This document shows positions 1 through 7,700 of a stretch of 18,179 nt of DNA, one piece after another. The position numbers were made by a program, and so were the translations under genes. Within the stretch, counting starts at the first letter, position 1, and each line of letters starts with the position of its first letter. The notes below the pieces were generated by a model, which was not told the origin of the DNA, made no database searches, and saw only the letters and a list, made by a program, of their open reading frames with translations. This DNA comes from JAYZQT01 sp964412235 (lineage in GTDB: Bacteria > Pseudomonadota > Alphaproteobacteria > MPNO01 > UBA830). The DNA lies in the NCBI GenBank assembly GCA_964412235.1, contig CAYPNT010000062.1, positions 1-18,179 on the forward strand, in the 5' to 3' direction.

Positions 1-173
1 TGTTCGGGCCGCAATATTCGCCACAACCCCGCTTTTTGGATATCAGAAATAGTCTCTCTGGGTATTTGGCGTAGTTTTTCAGTTTTTTTTGCTCGCTCCT
101 TTAAAACAGGTACTAGCTCAGATGCCCTGTTAACCAGCTCTTGTCTTGAAGGGTTTGAGCTTGGCGTATTCAT
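1..173 (-). CDS. Acyl-CoA dehydrogenase-fold flavin monooxygenase, N-terminal part (cut by window edge)
   Basis: Reading the minus strand from the ATG at 173 gives 57 residues that stay open to the window edge, so only the N-terminus is present. It starts MNTPSSNPSRQELVNRA, followed by SELVPVLKERAKKTEKLRQIP and then ISDIQKAGLWRILRPE. This pattern (LVPVLRERA..TE..R.LP..T...L..AGL.R...P) is typical of the N-terminal helical domain of group D flavin monooxygenases and related acyl-CoA dehydrogenases (HsaA, HpaB/C2-type oxygenase components, dibenzothiophene monooxygenase-like). Such enzymes hydroxylate or open aromatic and heteroaromatic rings with reduced flavin from a separate reductase. It starts 21 bp after the DUF3891 gene and is probably co-transcribed with it. 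No clear ribosome-binding site is visible. The FAD-binding and catalytic regions lie outside the window, so monooxygenase and true dehydrogenase cannot be told apart. Confidence 0.7.
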   Translation of the reverse strand, partial: MNTPSSNPSRQELVNRASELVPVLKERAKKTEKLRQIPRETISDIQKAGLWRILRPE

Positions 174-194
174 GTTTGAATGCGGTTCTCGCGG

Positions 195-1031
195 TCAATT
201 CACAAATGTGAAGCTTTGCTGCTCCGTCGGCAACCCATATAATAAGGCTCCTAGATCTTCAGGTGCGGACGCAGGGCTCAGCGACTGGAAATACCGTCCG
301 CTCAAATGAACGACGAGTTTGTTACCTTTGAACGGAAAGGGTGTAAAGCGGTACTGGTTGTCACCGAGCGGTCGGACTAAAATCTCGACATCCTTGTCAA
401 CGGTTTGGGGAACATGCACAAATATTTCCTCTTTATGCTCACCTGAATAGCGCATGTTGAAATACAAAGCTAAGGTATCGAAAAATTGAAGAAGCTTGTA
501 ATTTCGGATCAGGTTCTTTTCTTCAACCCAGTCCCTTGTTTGGGCATTTGACGCGAGCTTCTCCTTAAGTTGATCCTGCCGTTCTAACTCACCGTCAAGT
601 AACCCTTTAACATTGTCCTCCTGTCCAGGAGGGACCGGTACAGATTTGCCGCCGTCCAATACACGAAATTGAGAGTATCCGTAGCGGTCATTGTATAGAC
701 CCCAACTGTGCATGCTCGATAACAAACCACAATAACTGTGTTCAGTTTCGTTGAAATCTGGAGAAAGTTTGCTTGTAGTAACGACGTCTGGCACCGGTCC
801 GCTACCAAGACCACAGGGAAAACCGCTTTTGTTATCTAAGACTGGTTTTTTATCAAAATCATCCCAACCCCTGTCGTGGTTCTTTACTGTGTATATAAAC
901 TCGTCGTATGGGGCGGGCTCGTCGAATTTATCGTTTCCAAATGCCAGTACAAATTGATGGCATAGATCCAAGTGCTCCAACATTGTGGAGATAAAGCGCC
1001 TGTTGCCTGAGGCGGCTGTCTGGATCATCAT
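195..1031 (-). CDS. DUF3891 family protein
   Basis: A 278-residue soluble protein with no signal peptide or membrane segment. The N-terminal half carries the hallmark of the DUF3891 family: His25 in EHLDLCHQF, the YTVKNHDRGWDDFDKKP block with His52-Asp53, then DNKSGFPCGL, and a later SSMHSWGLY with another conserved-looking His. The His/Asp pattern resembles HD-type metal-dependent proteins, but no reaction has been established for the family as far as I know. The start is supported by AAGGAG about 8 bases upstream of the tandem ATG codons at 1031 and 1028. It is the promoter-proximal gene of a minus-strand unit with the monooxygenase-like gene, which suggests a role in the same pathway. The family assignment is good; the function is unknown. 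Confidence 0.75.
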   Translation of the reverse strand: MMIQTAASGNRRFISTMLEHLDLCHQFVLAFGNDKFDEPAPYDEFIYTVKNHDRGWDDFDKKPVLDNKSGFPCGLGSGPVPDVVTTSKLSPDFNETEHSYCGLLSSMHSWGLYNDRYGYSQFRVLDGGKSVPVPPGQEDNVKGLLDGELERQDQLKEKLASNAQTRDWVEEKNLIRNYKLLQFFDTLALYFNMRYSGEHKEEIFVHVPQTVDKDVEILVRPLGDNQYRFTPFPFKGNKLVVHLSGRYFQSLSPASAPEDLGALLYGLPTEQQSFTFVN

Positions 1032-1205
1032 AAGAGCTCTCCTTCTCTTGATTAACTTTTAAGTAAAGCCGTTACACCGCATCTATTCAATATCTTCAGT
1101 AACCGATGTCAACGTTTTTGGTTTTATATCTATTGATAGTTGAATTACACTCTAAATGACTTTTTGTTGTCATAGTATCGAATTAGGTTTTTTGGGAGGG
1201 GCAAA
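1032..1205. other. Divergent intergenic region, DUF3891 gene / SnoaL-like gene
   Basis: An AT-rich region of 174 bp between two divergently transcribed units, so it should hold a promoter for each. The plus-strand gene has a good Shine-Dalgarno (GGGAGGGG just before 1206). I tried TTGATA at 1133-1138 as a -35 box but found no convincing -10 partner, and I see no clear operator palindrome. Confidence 0.4.
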
Positions 1206-1706
1206 ATGGTAGATGATATTGTCAAACTTAGCGACAAGGCGTTCTCTCTTTTTGAGGGAACAGAAGGCGACAAAGAAGAGTTGCTAGAATTACATCGGGG
1301 ATATCTCCACGCAAACTCACTCGGGTTAAACGTCGACGCACTCAGGGAGGTGTGGAGCGACAACCCTGACTGTGTTTGGTTTAACTCCACGGGATACAAC
1401 TATTTTGGCATTGAAGATTGGGCAAAACTGTGGACTTACTTTGGCGCCCGGGTTGAAATAACCGAACCCTGGCGGTCAACAGATGTAAGGTTAATTGGTA
1501 ACAGTGATTACGCAGTGATTACTTGTGAAAGAACGGCGATGGGACGCTGGAAGTCTGAAGACGATGAACCACATTGGACCGGCGATAATTGGCCGTCTCG
1601 TTCAACGGAGGTGTTTTCAAAGAAAAATGGCAAGTGGATATGTGTCCACGTACATATTTCTACACGGGAAACCGGTCCGAGACCTGAGCAACAAGAAGAC
1701 CAATAA
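1206..1706 (+). CDS. SnoaL-like / NTF2-fold domain protein
   Basis: A 166-residue protein whose middle (about residues 25-155) fits the SnoaL/NTF2-like alpha+beta cone fold: an N-terminal helix region (LLELHRGYLHANSLG), LREVWSDNPDCVWFNSTGYNYFGIEDW, where the strand-turn 'GxxxW' element leads to the next helix, then VEITEPWRSTDVRLIGNSDYAVITCERTA and a C-terminal strand pair ending GKWICVHVHIS. The final WICVHVHIS strand is characteristic of the ketosteroid-isomerase-like branch. Members are small hydrolases, isomerases, cyclases or subunits of dioxygenases and dehydratases. The cavity residues (Trp50, His148, His150) could serve acid-base chemistry, but this is not proven. A GGGAGGGG ribosome-binding site precedes the ATG. 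Only 11 bp separate it from the LLM oxidoreductase, so the two are likely one operon and may act on successive intermediates. Confidence 0.75.
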   Translation: MVDDIVKLSDKAFSLFEGTEGDKEELLELHRGYLHANSLGLNVDALREVWSDNPDCVWFNSTGYNYFGIEDWAKLWTYFGARVEITEPWRSTDVRLIGNSDYAVITCERTAMGRWKSEDDEPHWTGDNWPSRSTEVFSKKNGKWICVHVHISTRETGPRPEQQEDQ

Positions 1707-1717
1707 GAAATATTTCT

Positions 1718-2746
1718 ATGACACACCTACCGAGTTTTGCCATACGATTGCATGGAGGAATGGACTCGCGAGTTTGTGCAGCCCATGCGGCCCATGCGGA
1801 AACATGTGGTTTTAAAACGGTTTGGTTTGCTGAAAACCCCTTTCAAAGAGGTGTTTTGCCGGCAGCGTCTGCGTGCGTTCTTGCCACCCGGTCGATCCAA
1901 GTCGGTATCGGGGTATTTAACCCATTCAACCGCCATCCCACACTGATGGCGATGGAAATAGGAGCACTGGATGAACTTTCAGGTGGTAGAGCCCTTCTAG
2001 GTATCGGATCCGGTGTTCCAGAAACGATAAGTAAATTTCAGAAGTTTTCAAAAATAGCGAGCGCAATGGGTGACACTTTGAATATTGTTAAACCTCTGCT
2101 GTCAGGAAAGGAGGTAACATATCAGGGAACCGTATTTTCTGCAGATCGGGTTCAACTCTCTTATAAACTCCCGAGGCCAAATATGCCGGTGTATGTCGCT
2201 GCTATGGGCGAGAGGATGTTGCGTCTTTGTGGCGAGGCAGGTGATGGCCTTCTAATAAGTAACATGTGTCCACCTTCTTTCACTCAGTATGGGATTTCGC
2301 TCATCGCCGAGGGAGCAAGTGGGGTAAACCGAGTGCCGCCAGCCAAAATTGTAAAATATGTCCCGTGCGTCGTGGACAATGATGGAGCAGCAGCAAGAAG
2401 ACAAGTAAAACCTGCAATAGCTACAATGCTGGCGGGCTACTGGCGAGCCTATAGTTCCACCCCAGCGGCACACAGGGCTATTGGTAGTGGCAACGGAATT
2501 GATCCGGATGTTTTTGACCAGTCATTGCAACGCCTTAATAAGGGTGAACCTGCTGAACAAGCCTTGAGCGATGATTTTGTATCGGCCTATGCCGTAGCCG
2601 GCACGGTTGACCAGTGCTTGGAGCAGTGTCACGAGCTGGGTGAACATGGTGTCACACAAATGACCCTTACATTTCACGGTGATCAACCGAATGAATCGAT
2701 GGCAGAGCTGGGAAAGGCTGCGCGGATTGCTCGGGCGCAATCTTGA
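1718..2746 (+). CDS. LLM class flavin-dependent oxidoreductase
   Basis: A 342-residue member of the bacterial luciferase-like superfamily (TIM barrel using FMN or F420). Visible signatures are the N-terminal strand FAIRLHGG, HAETCGFKTVWFAENPF (residues 26-42, the 'G[FY]dsvWvaEh' block), the ATRSIQVGIGV strand, NPFNRHPTLMAMEIGALDELSGGRALLGIGSG (68-99, the most conserved block), LPRPNMPVYVAA, and LCGEAGDGLLIS. The glycine-rich GGRALLGIGSG and the barrel order match F420-dependent methylenetetrahydromethanopterin reductase-like enzymes and FMNH2-dependent monooxygenases. The sequence alone does not decide between them. If it is a monooxygenase it needs a flavin reductase, and none is seen here. 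It follows the SnoaL-like gene by 11 bp, with a weak ribosome-binding site (AAGAAA), so translational coupling is possible. It converges on the amidohydrolase gene. Confidence 0.88.
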   Translation: MTHLPSFAIRLHGGMDSRVCAAHAAHAETCGFKTVWFAENPFQRGVLPAASACVLATRSIQVGIGVFNPFNRHPTLMAMEIGALDELSGGRALLGIGSGVPETISKFQKFSKIASAMGDTLNIVKPLLSGKEVTYQGTVFSADRVQLSYKLPRPNMPVYVAAMGERMLRLCGEAGDGLLISNMCPPSFTQYGISLIAEGASGVNRVPPAKIVKYVPCVVDNDGAAARRQVKPAIATMLAGYWRAYSSTPAAHRAIGSGNGIDPDVFDQSLQRLNKGEPAEQALSDDFVSAYAVAGTVDQCLEQCHELGEHGVTQMTLTFHGDQPNESMAELGKAARIARAQS

Positions 2747-2788
2747 GACACTTAGCTTTAGGAATAATATCTTTTTATGGGTTTTAAT

Positions 2789-4255
2789 TTAAAACTGGTT
2801 TTCCTTTTCAAGGAATAACTCCTGGCGTCGTAAAGGACGTCCTGGTCTATTACCTGTGGGTTGCCCCTGCTGCCATACCTCGACACCGTTAACAAAAACT
2901 CTATCGATGCCAGATGCAGGTTTTATGGGGTTTTCAAAGGTCGCGGTATCCTTAACATGTTCGGGATCAAATATGACGATATCCGCGTAAAAACCAGGGG
3001 CTAGGCGCCCCCGATTTGTTAAACCGAACTTACTGGCGGTGAGGCCTGTCATCCGACGAACCCCTTCCTCTAAAGAAAACAGTGCAATGTCACGGGCGTA
3101 ATGCCCGAGCACACGAGGAAAAGTTCCCCAAAGCCTCGGATGAGGGTGTGTGTCGTGAGGTAAGCCGTCAGAACCTATCATCGTGTGGGGAAACTTTATG
3201 ACACGTTGGACGTCTTCCTCATTCATCAGGAAATAGACGGCGCCGGCGGGGCTTAAACGAGCAACGGTTTCGTCTATACCAACACCCATGTCACGGGCAA
3301 TATCACTCAGGTCCCGACCCGCTTGCTCAGGTAATGCCTCAGACCAGGTAATCTGGACCCGTTCTGAGTTCTTGGCGCGTTCGGCTAATAATATCGACGA
3401 CGCTGCAATATATGGGTAGACGTCCAAACCGACTTCACCGTGTTTCATCGCATCTAATATAACGGGCAAAGTTTCGCGCGTTCGGCCGTAATTTGATTTA
3501 CCGGTTACCTTGTGATGGGATATAACTAAGGGTACGTGCCCAGTCCGAGAAATTTGGACGCTCTCTTCTATACTTTCCAACACATGGTCTGCCTCGTCTC
3601 GCATGTGTGTTGTGTATACACCTCCAGCTTTTCCGACCTCTTCCGCCAATAAGGCAATCTCAGAGGTAGGGGCTGCTGCTGCGGGTGGGTAGAAAGTGCC
3701 ACTGGAAAGCCCTAACGCTCCATCTTGTAACGCCGAGTCCAGGGATCCACGCATTTTTTCTAATTCTGCATCGCTTGCGGCTTTGGTCAGATTGTCCATT
3801 GCCCCAACGCGCAGCGTCGAGTGGCCAACAAGACAGGCTGCATTAAGCGCAGGTGGGTTCAGATCTAATGCGGTGAAGTAGTCGTCCATTCGGTGGAACC
3901 TGTAGTCATTTTGACTACCGATCAGGTCGAGCGGTGGGGGTGGTTCATTTTTTAGGATTAAAGGGGCTAGGCTGATACCGCAGTTACCCGTGATAACCGT
4001 CGTGACACCCTGACTTGCCTTGGCTGCCATGTCTGGGGTGCTTATAAGCGCCCTATCATCGTGTGTATGGGCATCTATGAAGCCTGGGGCAATGACCCGT
4101 TCATCGATCTCGAATTCTTGATTGCCGGCCCCTAGGGGAATATTTCCTATCGCAGTAATTTTGTCATCTTTTACGCCTAGGTCAGCCTGGTAAGACGAGG
4201 AGCCAGTACCGTCAACTACAATGCCGTTCCGGAATACAATATCAAATTTTGACAA
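2789..4255 (-). CDS. N-acyl-D-amino-acid deacylase-type amidohydrolase
   Basis: A 488-residue metal-dependent amidohydrolase of the D-aminoacylase group, which hydrolyses the amide of N-acyl-D-amino acids and similar substrates in the cytoplasm. All metal and catalytic landmarks of the family are present: HTH at 63-65 in GFIDAHTHDD, the GNCG loop with Cys92, His217 in YTTHMRDE, His247/248 in ISHHK, and Asp363 in MIGSDGLPHD. The C-terminal beta domain (GRLAPGFYADIVIFDPE, then DRVFVNGVEVWQQG) is complete. The start is TTG: an in-frame stop lies five codons upstream and an AGG sequence is 7 bases before it, so no ATG is available nearby. It follows UbiD 1 by 28 bp and is surely co-transcribed. 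True D-aminoacylase activity is not certain; in this context it may cut another N-acyl or N-formyl intermediate, or a cyclic amide. Confidence 0.9.
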   Translation of the reverse strand: MSKFDIVFRNGIVVDGTGSSSYQADLGVKDDKITAIGNIPLGAGNQEFEIDERVIAPGFIDAHTHDDRALISTPDMAAKASQGVTTVITGNCGISLAPLILKNEPPPPLDLIGSQNDYRFHRMDDYFTALDLNPPALNAACLVGHSTLRVGAMDNLTKAASDAELEKMRGSLDSALQDGALGLSSGTFYPPAAAAPTSEIALLAEEVGKAGGVYTTHMRDEADHVLESIEESVQISRTGHVPLVISHHKVTGKSNYGRTRETLPVILDAMKHGEVGLDVYPYIAASSILLAERAKNSERVQITWSEALPEQAGRDLSDIARDMGVGIDETVARLSPAGAVYFLMNEEDVQRVIKFPHTMIGSDGLPHDTHPHPRLWGTFPRVLGHYARDIALFSLEEGVRRMTGLTASKFGLTNRGRLAPGFYADIVIFDPEHVKDTATFENPIKPASGIDRVFVNGVEVWQQGQPTGNRPGRPLRRQELFLEKENQF

Positions 4256-4271
4256 CGGGCCGCCTGCCTAA

Positions 4272-4287
4272 ATAAAACTGGTTTTAT
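4272..4287. repeat. Short palindrome at the UbiD 1 stop codon
   Basis: ATAAAAC and GTTTTAT are perfect inverted arms with a two-base centre (TG), overlapping the stop codon of the UbiD 1 gene. The inner 13 bases (TAAAACTGGTTTT) recur exactly at 2790-2802, at the stop codon of the next gene. It may be a weak 3'-end structure, but the arms are all A/T-rich and 13-base repeats are expected by chance in a window of this size. Confidence 0.25.
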
Positions 4288-5738
4288 ACGTATTTGGCTA
4301 CAATCGGACTATCGCTCTTAAAACCGTATTTTTTCCATTGGTCCGACACCTTTTTCATCATTTCCTCGTCCATGACCACTTCGCGAGGCCGGTCCGTCCA
4401 CTCATATGGTGTCGTAGCATCTAGAATGATGCGGCTCATAATAAACCTCGTTTCTCGAGGGAGGCTTGGGTCCACCGGCGACGCGCGGCCGCGATTTATG
4501 ATCTGTGCACAACGGACGGGATCAAAGCGAACTGATAGTGCCCACCAAACGCGATCCCAATCTTCTACGTCTATATCGTCATCGACTACAATTACCCCCT
4601 TCAGTGCATAGTGGCCTGTAGTTGTGGCAATCGCCGCGTTTCCTACATGGTTCGAGTGTCCTGGATAGCCCTGCTTTACAGAAATAATTGCCCAATACCA
4701 ACCGCACGTTTCGGGTGGAACGTAAACGCCTTGTATCCCAGCAATTTTCATCGTTTCAAGGTCGTGCCATAACGTTGCCGTACGGTTGAGTGACTGAAAC
4801 ATATGTATGTCGTTGATTGGTTTACCCACGGTAGTAGACCAAAAAATAGGATTATTTCGGTGATAAATTCTTTGAACTTTTAATAGTGGTTCTAGAGCAG
4901 ACCCTTTTATGTCCTTAGCGCTCGAATAATATCCTGTGTATTCGCCAAAGGGCCCCTCTGGGCGCATGTCATCGGTGTCCAGGTGTCCCTCAAGTATAAT
5001 CTCCGCCGTAGCAGGCAGCTTGAGGCCTGTTAAGTCTGACTCAAATACATTGATCGGTCGTTGTCTGACAGCACCAGCCATATCATATTCACTAACATCA
5101 GATCCAGCGAAAGTGGAACTACATAAAAGAAGCATCGGATCACATCCAATAACTGCCGCGCACGGCATTTTTTCGCCTCGAGCCTCCCATTTGCGTCGAA
5201 TTTGTTCCCCGTGTTTTCCATTCAGTATCATAACGCTGGCACTATCTTTTCCCTGCACCTGCATCCGGTATGTACCCAGATTGGTCCAGCCGGTATCCGG
5301 GTCTTGGCAAATGAGATAAACCGCTGTACCGATATACCGACCACCATCCTCTGGGTAATAGAAAGGTGCTGGAAAACGCCCAAGATCGACGTCTTCGCCT
5401 TCTAGGATGTTGTCCGCAGCGGGAGCGTCGTTCACGACCCGCGGGGGAATCATTCCCTTTGTTGTTCTCTCCATCCATGTACGACTAAGAGCGCTCATTG
5501 AAAGCTTAGGATCTTGCTCAAGGGCTATTGCCATTCGTTCTTTTGTTGTAAAGGCCGAGCAAAATACAGGAATTTTGTGGTCTTTAACGTTTTCGAACAT
5601 CAAGGCCGGGCCACCGCTCTCCTCGTTTAACTTTGCAACGTGTGAAAGTTCAAGATTCCAATCCACCTCAGCTTCCACACGATGTAGCATGCCGGCTGTA
5701 TCACAAGCTTTTATAAAATCTCTTAGATCGTTAATCAC
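4284..5738 (-). CDS. UbiD family prenylated-FMN (de)carboxylase (no. 1)
   Basis: A 484-residue UbiD-family enzyme, which reversibly decarboxylates aromatic, heteroaromatic or alpha,beta-unsaturated acids with prenylated FMN, Mn2+ and K+. The cofactor and catalytic set is complete when aligned by eye to fungal Fdc1: Asn153 and Arg158 in TNLGTYRMQ (N168/R173), His176 (H191), Glu217 in VSEYD (E233), and Glu261 and Glu266 in EGPFGEYTGYY (E277/E282). The E-R-E triad is therefore intact. The C-terminal GVIVVDDDIDVEDWDRVWWA block is typical. The start is GTG: an in-frame stop lies seven codons upstream, and GAGG is 5 bases before it. It is the first gene of a unit with the amidohydrolase and is divergent from UbiD 2. 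It differs clearly from the other two UbiD proteins here, so it probably has its own substrate. The acid it acts on cannot be deduced. Confidence 0.92.
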   Translation of the reverse strand: MINDLRDFIKACDTAGMLHRVEAEVDWNLELSHVAKLNEESGGPALMFENVKDHKIPVFCSAFTTKERMAIALEQDPKLSMSALSRTWMERTTKGMIPPRVVNDAPAADNILEGEDVDLGRFPAPFYYPEDGGRYIGTAVYLICQDPDTGWTNLGTYRMQVQGKDSASVMILNGKHGEQIRRKWEARGEKMPCAAVIGCDPMLLLCSSTFAGSDVSEYDMAGAVRQRPINVFESDLTGLKLPATAEIILEGHLDTDDMRPEGPFGEYTGYYSSAKDIKGSALEPLLKVQRIYHRNNPIFWSTTVGKPINDIHMFQSLNRTATLWHDLETMKIAGIQGVYVPPETCGWYWAIISVKQGYPGHSNHVGNAAIATTTGHYALKGVIVVDDDIDVEDWDRVWWALSVRFDPVRCAQIINRGRASPVDPSLPRETRFIMSRIILDATTPYEWTDRPREVVMDEEMMKKVSDQWKKYGFKSDSPIVAKYV

Positions 5739-5911
5739 CTCTGCCTCGCTTCTCTTTCAGTCATAATTACACGCTGGTCCAGTATTACCCAGCCACCGAT
5801 GCAAATTGTCTAGTGGGTCATCTAGTTTAATCGAAACTGTGTAGTATTTTGCGTTTAATGCCAAACACAATTTTTAACAACTAAACAAATAAGGTTTTTC
5901 TTCGTACGAAA

Positions 5912-5940
5912 TTTATAATTCTGGTACTACGAGAATTCAA
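5912..5940 (-). promoter_or_regulatory. Putative sigma70-type promoter for UbiD 1 - amidohydrolase
   Basis: Read on the minus strand, TTGAAT (5940-5935) and TATAAA (5917-5912) are separated by 17 bases, matching 4/6 and 5/6 of the consensus boxes. Initiation would fall near 5905, leaving a leader of about 165 bases before the GTG of UbiD 1. The spacer is filled by the palindrome at 5917-5937, so a bound repressor would block polymerase. Inference from sequence only. Confidence 0.45.
5917..5937. promoter_or_regulatory. GntR/FadR-type operator candidate (21-bp palindrome)
   Basis: The 21 bases starting AATTCTGGTAC and ending AGAATT form an inverted repeat centred on 5927, with 9 of 10 pairs matching (only the seventh fails). 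The core TGGTACTACGA (5922-5932) fits TNGTNNNACNA, the known consensus of the FadR subfamily of GntR regulators. It lies in the spacer of the putative UbiD 1 promoter and overlaps a plus-strand TATAAT, so one bound dimer could control both divergent units. No GntR gene is in the window. Confidence 0.5.
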
Positions 5941-6027
5941 ATTGATCAGTGTTAAATCATGTAAAAGTTCACTATCATGGGGCGCTTACCTTTCTTGGTC
6001 TGGTCGGTTTGGTAAAGGAACGTTCCA

Positions 6028-7599
6028 ATGGATATGACAAACAGGGAAACAATCGACGATCTGCGCAGTTGGGTGCGCCGCCTACAGGAGGAGGAGCACC
6101 TCAGCGTTGTGAAAGAACCTGTAGACTGGAACCAAGAGTTAAGCGGGGTAGTGCGACGCACCTATGATGTTCTTGGCGATGCCTCACCCGCCATTCTTTT
6201 CGAAAACATCAATGGTTATCCCCCACCAGGGCCAAACAAACTGTTTATTGGCCAGTTTCGATCTTACAGCAGGGTTTGCATGATGTTGGGCCTGGACCCT
6301 GTGTCCACCCAACGCCGCGAAATTGTGTCTGTTTTACGCCAGCGTTTTGCTAAAACAGTCGCGCCGGTTTTCGTAAATGATGCACCGGTACATGAAAATG
6401 TGGAGCTTGGTGACGCTATAAATGTCTTAAAGTTTCCGGTCCCTCACTTTAATCATCGTGATGGTGGCAGGTACATTGGCACCATGCATATGACTATAAC
6501 AAAGGATCGGGATAGCGACTGGGTCAATTGTGGGCTTTACCGGATTATGGTTCACAATGAACGCGAACTCGGGATTTACTTCCGGCCTGGGCGCCAACAC
6601 ATTGGTCTGCAACAGTTAAAATATTTGGAGCGCGATGAGCCTATGCCAGTCGCTATCGCGATTGGTCTTGACCCTCGGTTATGTTTTACAGCTCCTGCTA
6701 ATGTCCCGGCTGGAGTAAGTGAGTTTGAGGTTGCAGGAGCATTAACTGGGGAGCCGGTTAAACTCGTGCAGGGAAAAACCGTTGACCTACCCGTACCTGC
6801 GAACGCGGAAATTGTTATTGAAGGCTTTATACACCCGAATGACATGAGGGATGAGGGACCGTTCGGGGAGTATCCCGGTTATTATGGAGAAGTGCCCGGG
6901 CCATCGCCAGTTATCCGCGTCACCGCTGTCACCTATCGGTCGGACCCAGTTTTTCAGGCTTCGGTGGAAGGGCACCCGGTAAATGAATCTCACGTCATTG
7001 GTTCGCTCGTAAAGTCTACCGTGATTTGGAACGCACTCGATTATAATGGTGTGCCAGGTGTCAAGGACGTTGCCTGTATCCCTGAATCATCGGGCGGTCA
7101 CATGGTAATTTCAATTACCCCCACCGTTCCAGCACATGCAGATTGGATAGCAAATACCGTGTGGGGAACATCGGCTTCGGTCTGGTCTTTCAAGCATCTT
7201 TTCATAGTTGACGATGATATAGATCCGTGGGATTTGGGGCAGGTTTCTTGGGCAATGGCGTGGCGTGTAAAAGCTAGCGAAGATATCAAAATATGGAAAA
7301 ACCACAGAGGTTCGCCAATAGATCCTAGACAAGAACCTGAAAACAAAGGTTATTGGGATAGGGTGCTCATCGACGCGACAAGGCCGTGGAGTTGGGAACC
7401 GCGAGAGATTTGGGGAAGCGAGGGCGTTAATAAAGGGGTTCCTCAGAAATTCCCTCCAACGAGTCGCCCTGCTCAGGACACGATTAACTTGGTCAATGAA
7501 AAGTGGGAGAAATATGGGATCAATCCAGTACAAGAATTTATCGGTAGCCCCGTGGGGATAATGAGAAACTGGTGGGAGTCCGCATCCGACAATGACTGA
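6028..7599 (+). CDS. UbiD family prenylated-FMN (de)carboxylase (no. 2)
   Basis: A 523-residue UbiD-family enzyme whose residue numbering runs almost in register with fungal ferulate decarboxylase Fdc1: Asn167 and Arg172 in VNCGLYRIM, His191 in GRQHIGLQ, Glu232 in VSEFE, and Glu276 and Glu281 in EGPFGEYPGYY. Prenyl-FMN binding, Mn2+ ligands and the E-R-E catalytic triad are all intact. It is longer than UbiD 1 (484) and UbiD 3 (466), mainly through a C-terminal extension after the DATRPWSWEPREIWG region that ends IMRNWWESASDND. It starts at ATG 6028 with AAGGAA 8 bases upstream; a second ATG two codons later is possible. It is divergent from UbiD 1 and 143 bp upstream of the TRAP genes on the same strand, so uptake and decarboxylation may be co-regulated. 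Its substrate is unknown. The prenylated-FMN synthase UbiX it needs is not encoded here. Confidence 0.92.
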   Translation: MDMTNRETIDDLRSWVRRLQEEEHLSVVKEPVDWNQELSGVVRRTYDVLGDASPAILFENINGYPPPGPNKLFIGQFRSYSRVCMMLGLDPVSTQRREIVSVLRQRFAKTVAPVFVNDAPVHENVELGDAINVLKFPVPHFNHRDGGRYIGTMHMTITKDRDSDWVNCGLYRIMVHNERELGIYFRPGRQHIGLQQLKYLERDEPMPVAIAIGLDPRLCFTAPANVPAGVSEFEVAGALTGEPVKLVQGKTVDLPVPANAEIVIEGFIHPNDMRDEGPFGEYPGYYGEVPGPSPVIRVTAVTYRSDPVFQASVEGHPVNESHVIGSLVKSTVIWNALDYNGVPGVKDVACIPESSGGHMVISITPTVPAHADWIANTVWGTSASVWSFKHLFIVDDDIDPWDLGQVSWAMAWRVKASEDIKIWKNHRGSPIDPRQEPENKGYWDRVLIDATRPWSWEPREIWGSEGVNKGVPQKFPPTSRPAQDTINLVNEKWEKYGINPVQEFIGSPVGIMRNWWESASDND

Positions 7600-7665
7600 G
7601 CCCGCATAGTGAGGGGGGTATTGCGCGAAGGTGTTGAATTTTGTTTGATAGGGAGGAAGAAGCGT

Positions 7666-7677
7666 TCTCAATTGAGA
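7666..7677. promoter_or_regulatory. Perfect 12-bp palindrome upstream of dctP
   Basis: TCTCAATTGAGA is a perfect 12-base palindrome in the 143-bp gap between UbiD 2 and dctP. About four such palindromes are expected by chance in the whole window, but only about 0.03 in this gap. It could be an operator. It has no spacer and so could not form an RNA hairpin. Confidence 0.3.
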
Positions 7678-7700
7678 CTGAAATAACGAGAAATCGGGAC

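Larger units (their letters stand above)
5739..6027. other. Divergent control region between UbiD 1 and UbiD 2
   Basis: This 289-bp region carries no gene. Its centre, near 5900-5950, is AT-rich and holds a 21-bp palindrome, a putative minus-strand promoter and a consensus TATAAT for the plus strand (5914-5919, without a good -35). These are listed separately. A perfect 10-base palindrome, TTCGTACGAA, is at 5901-5910. UbiD 2 has a good ribosome-binding site (AAGGAA) about 8 bases before its ATG. Confidence 0.6.

Noticed and set aside
2781..2795. GTTTTAATTTAAAAC palindrome at the end of the amidohydrolase gene as a terminator.
   Set aside because: The arms are all A/T except the ends and leave a one-base centre, so no stable RNA hairpin would form. 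The convergent gap shows no better terminator.
5735..5764. A nine-codon mini-ORF (MTEREARQR) on the minus strand whose TGA overlaps the GTG start of UbiD 1.
   Set aside because: It has no own ribosome-binding site I can identify, and such short frames with overlapping stops are common by chance. A leader-peptide role cannot be supported.
5901..5910. Perfect 10-base palindrome TTCGTACGAA in the divergent UbiD region.
   Set aside because: A 10-base palindrome is expected about once per kilobase, so one in a 289-bp gap is not surprising. Its flanks are not symmetrical.
5914..5919. TATAAT as a plus-strand promoter for UbiD 2.
   Set aside because: The -10 box is perfect, but the 15-18 bases upstream hold nothing like a -35 or an extended -10, so I did not list it as a promoter. 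It may be coincidental overlap with the minus-strand boxes.
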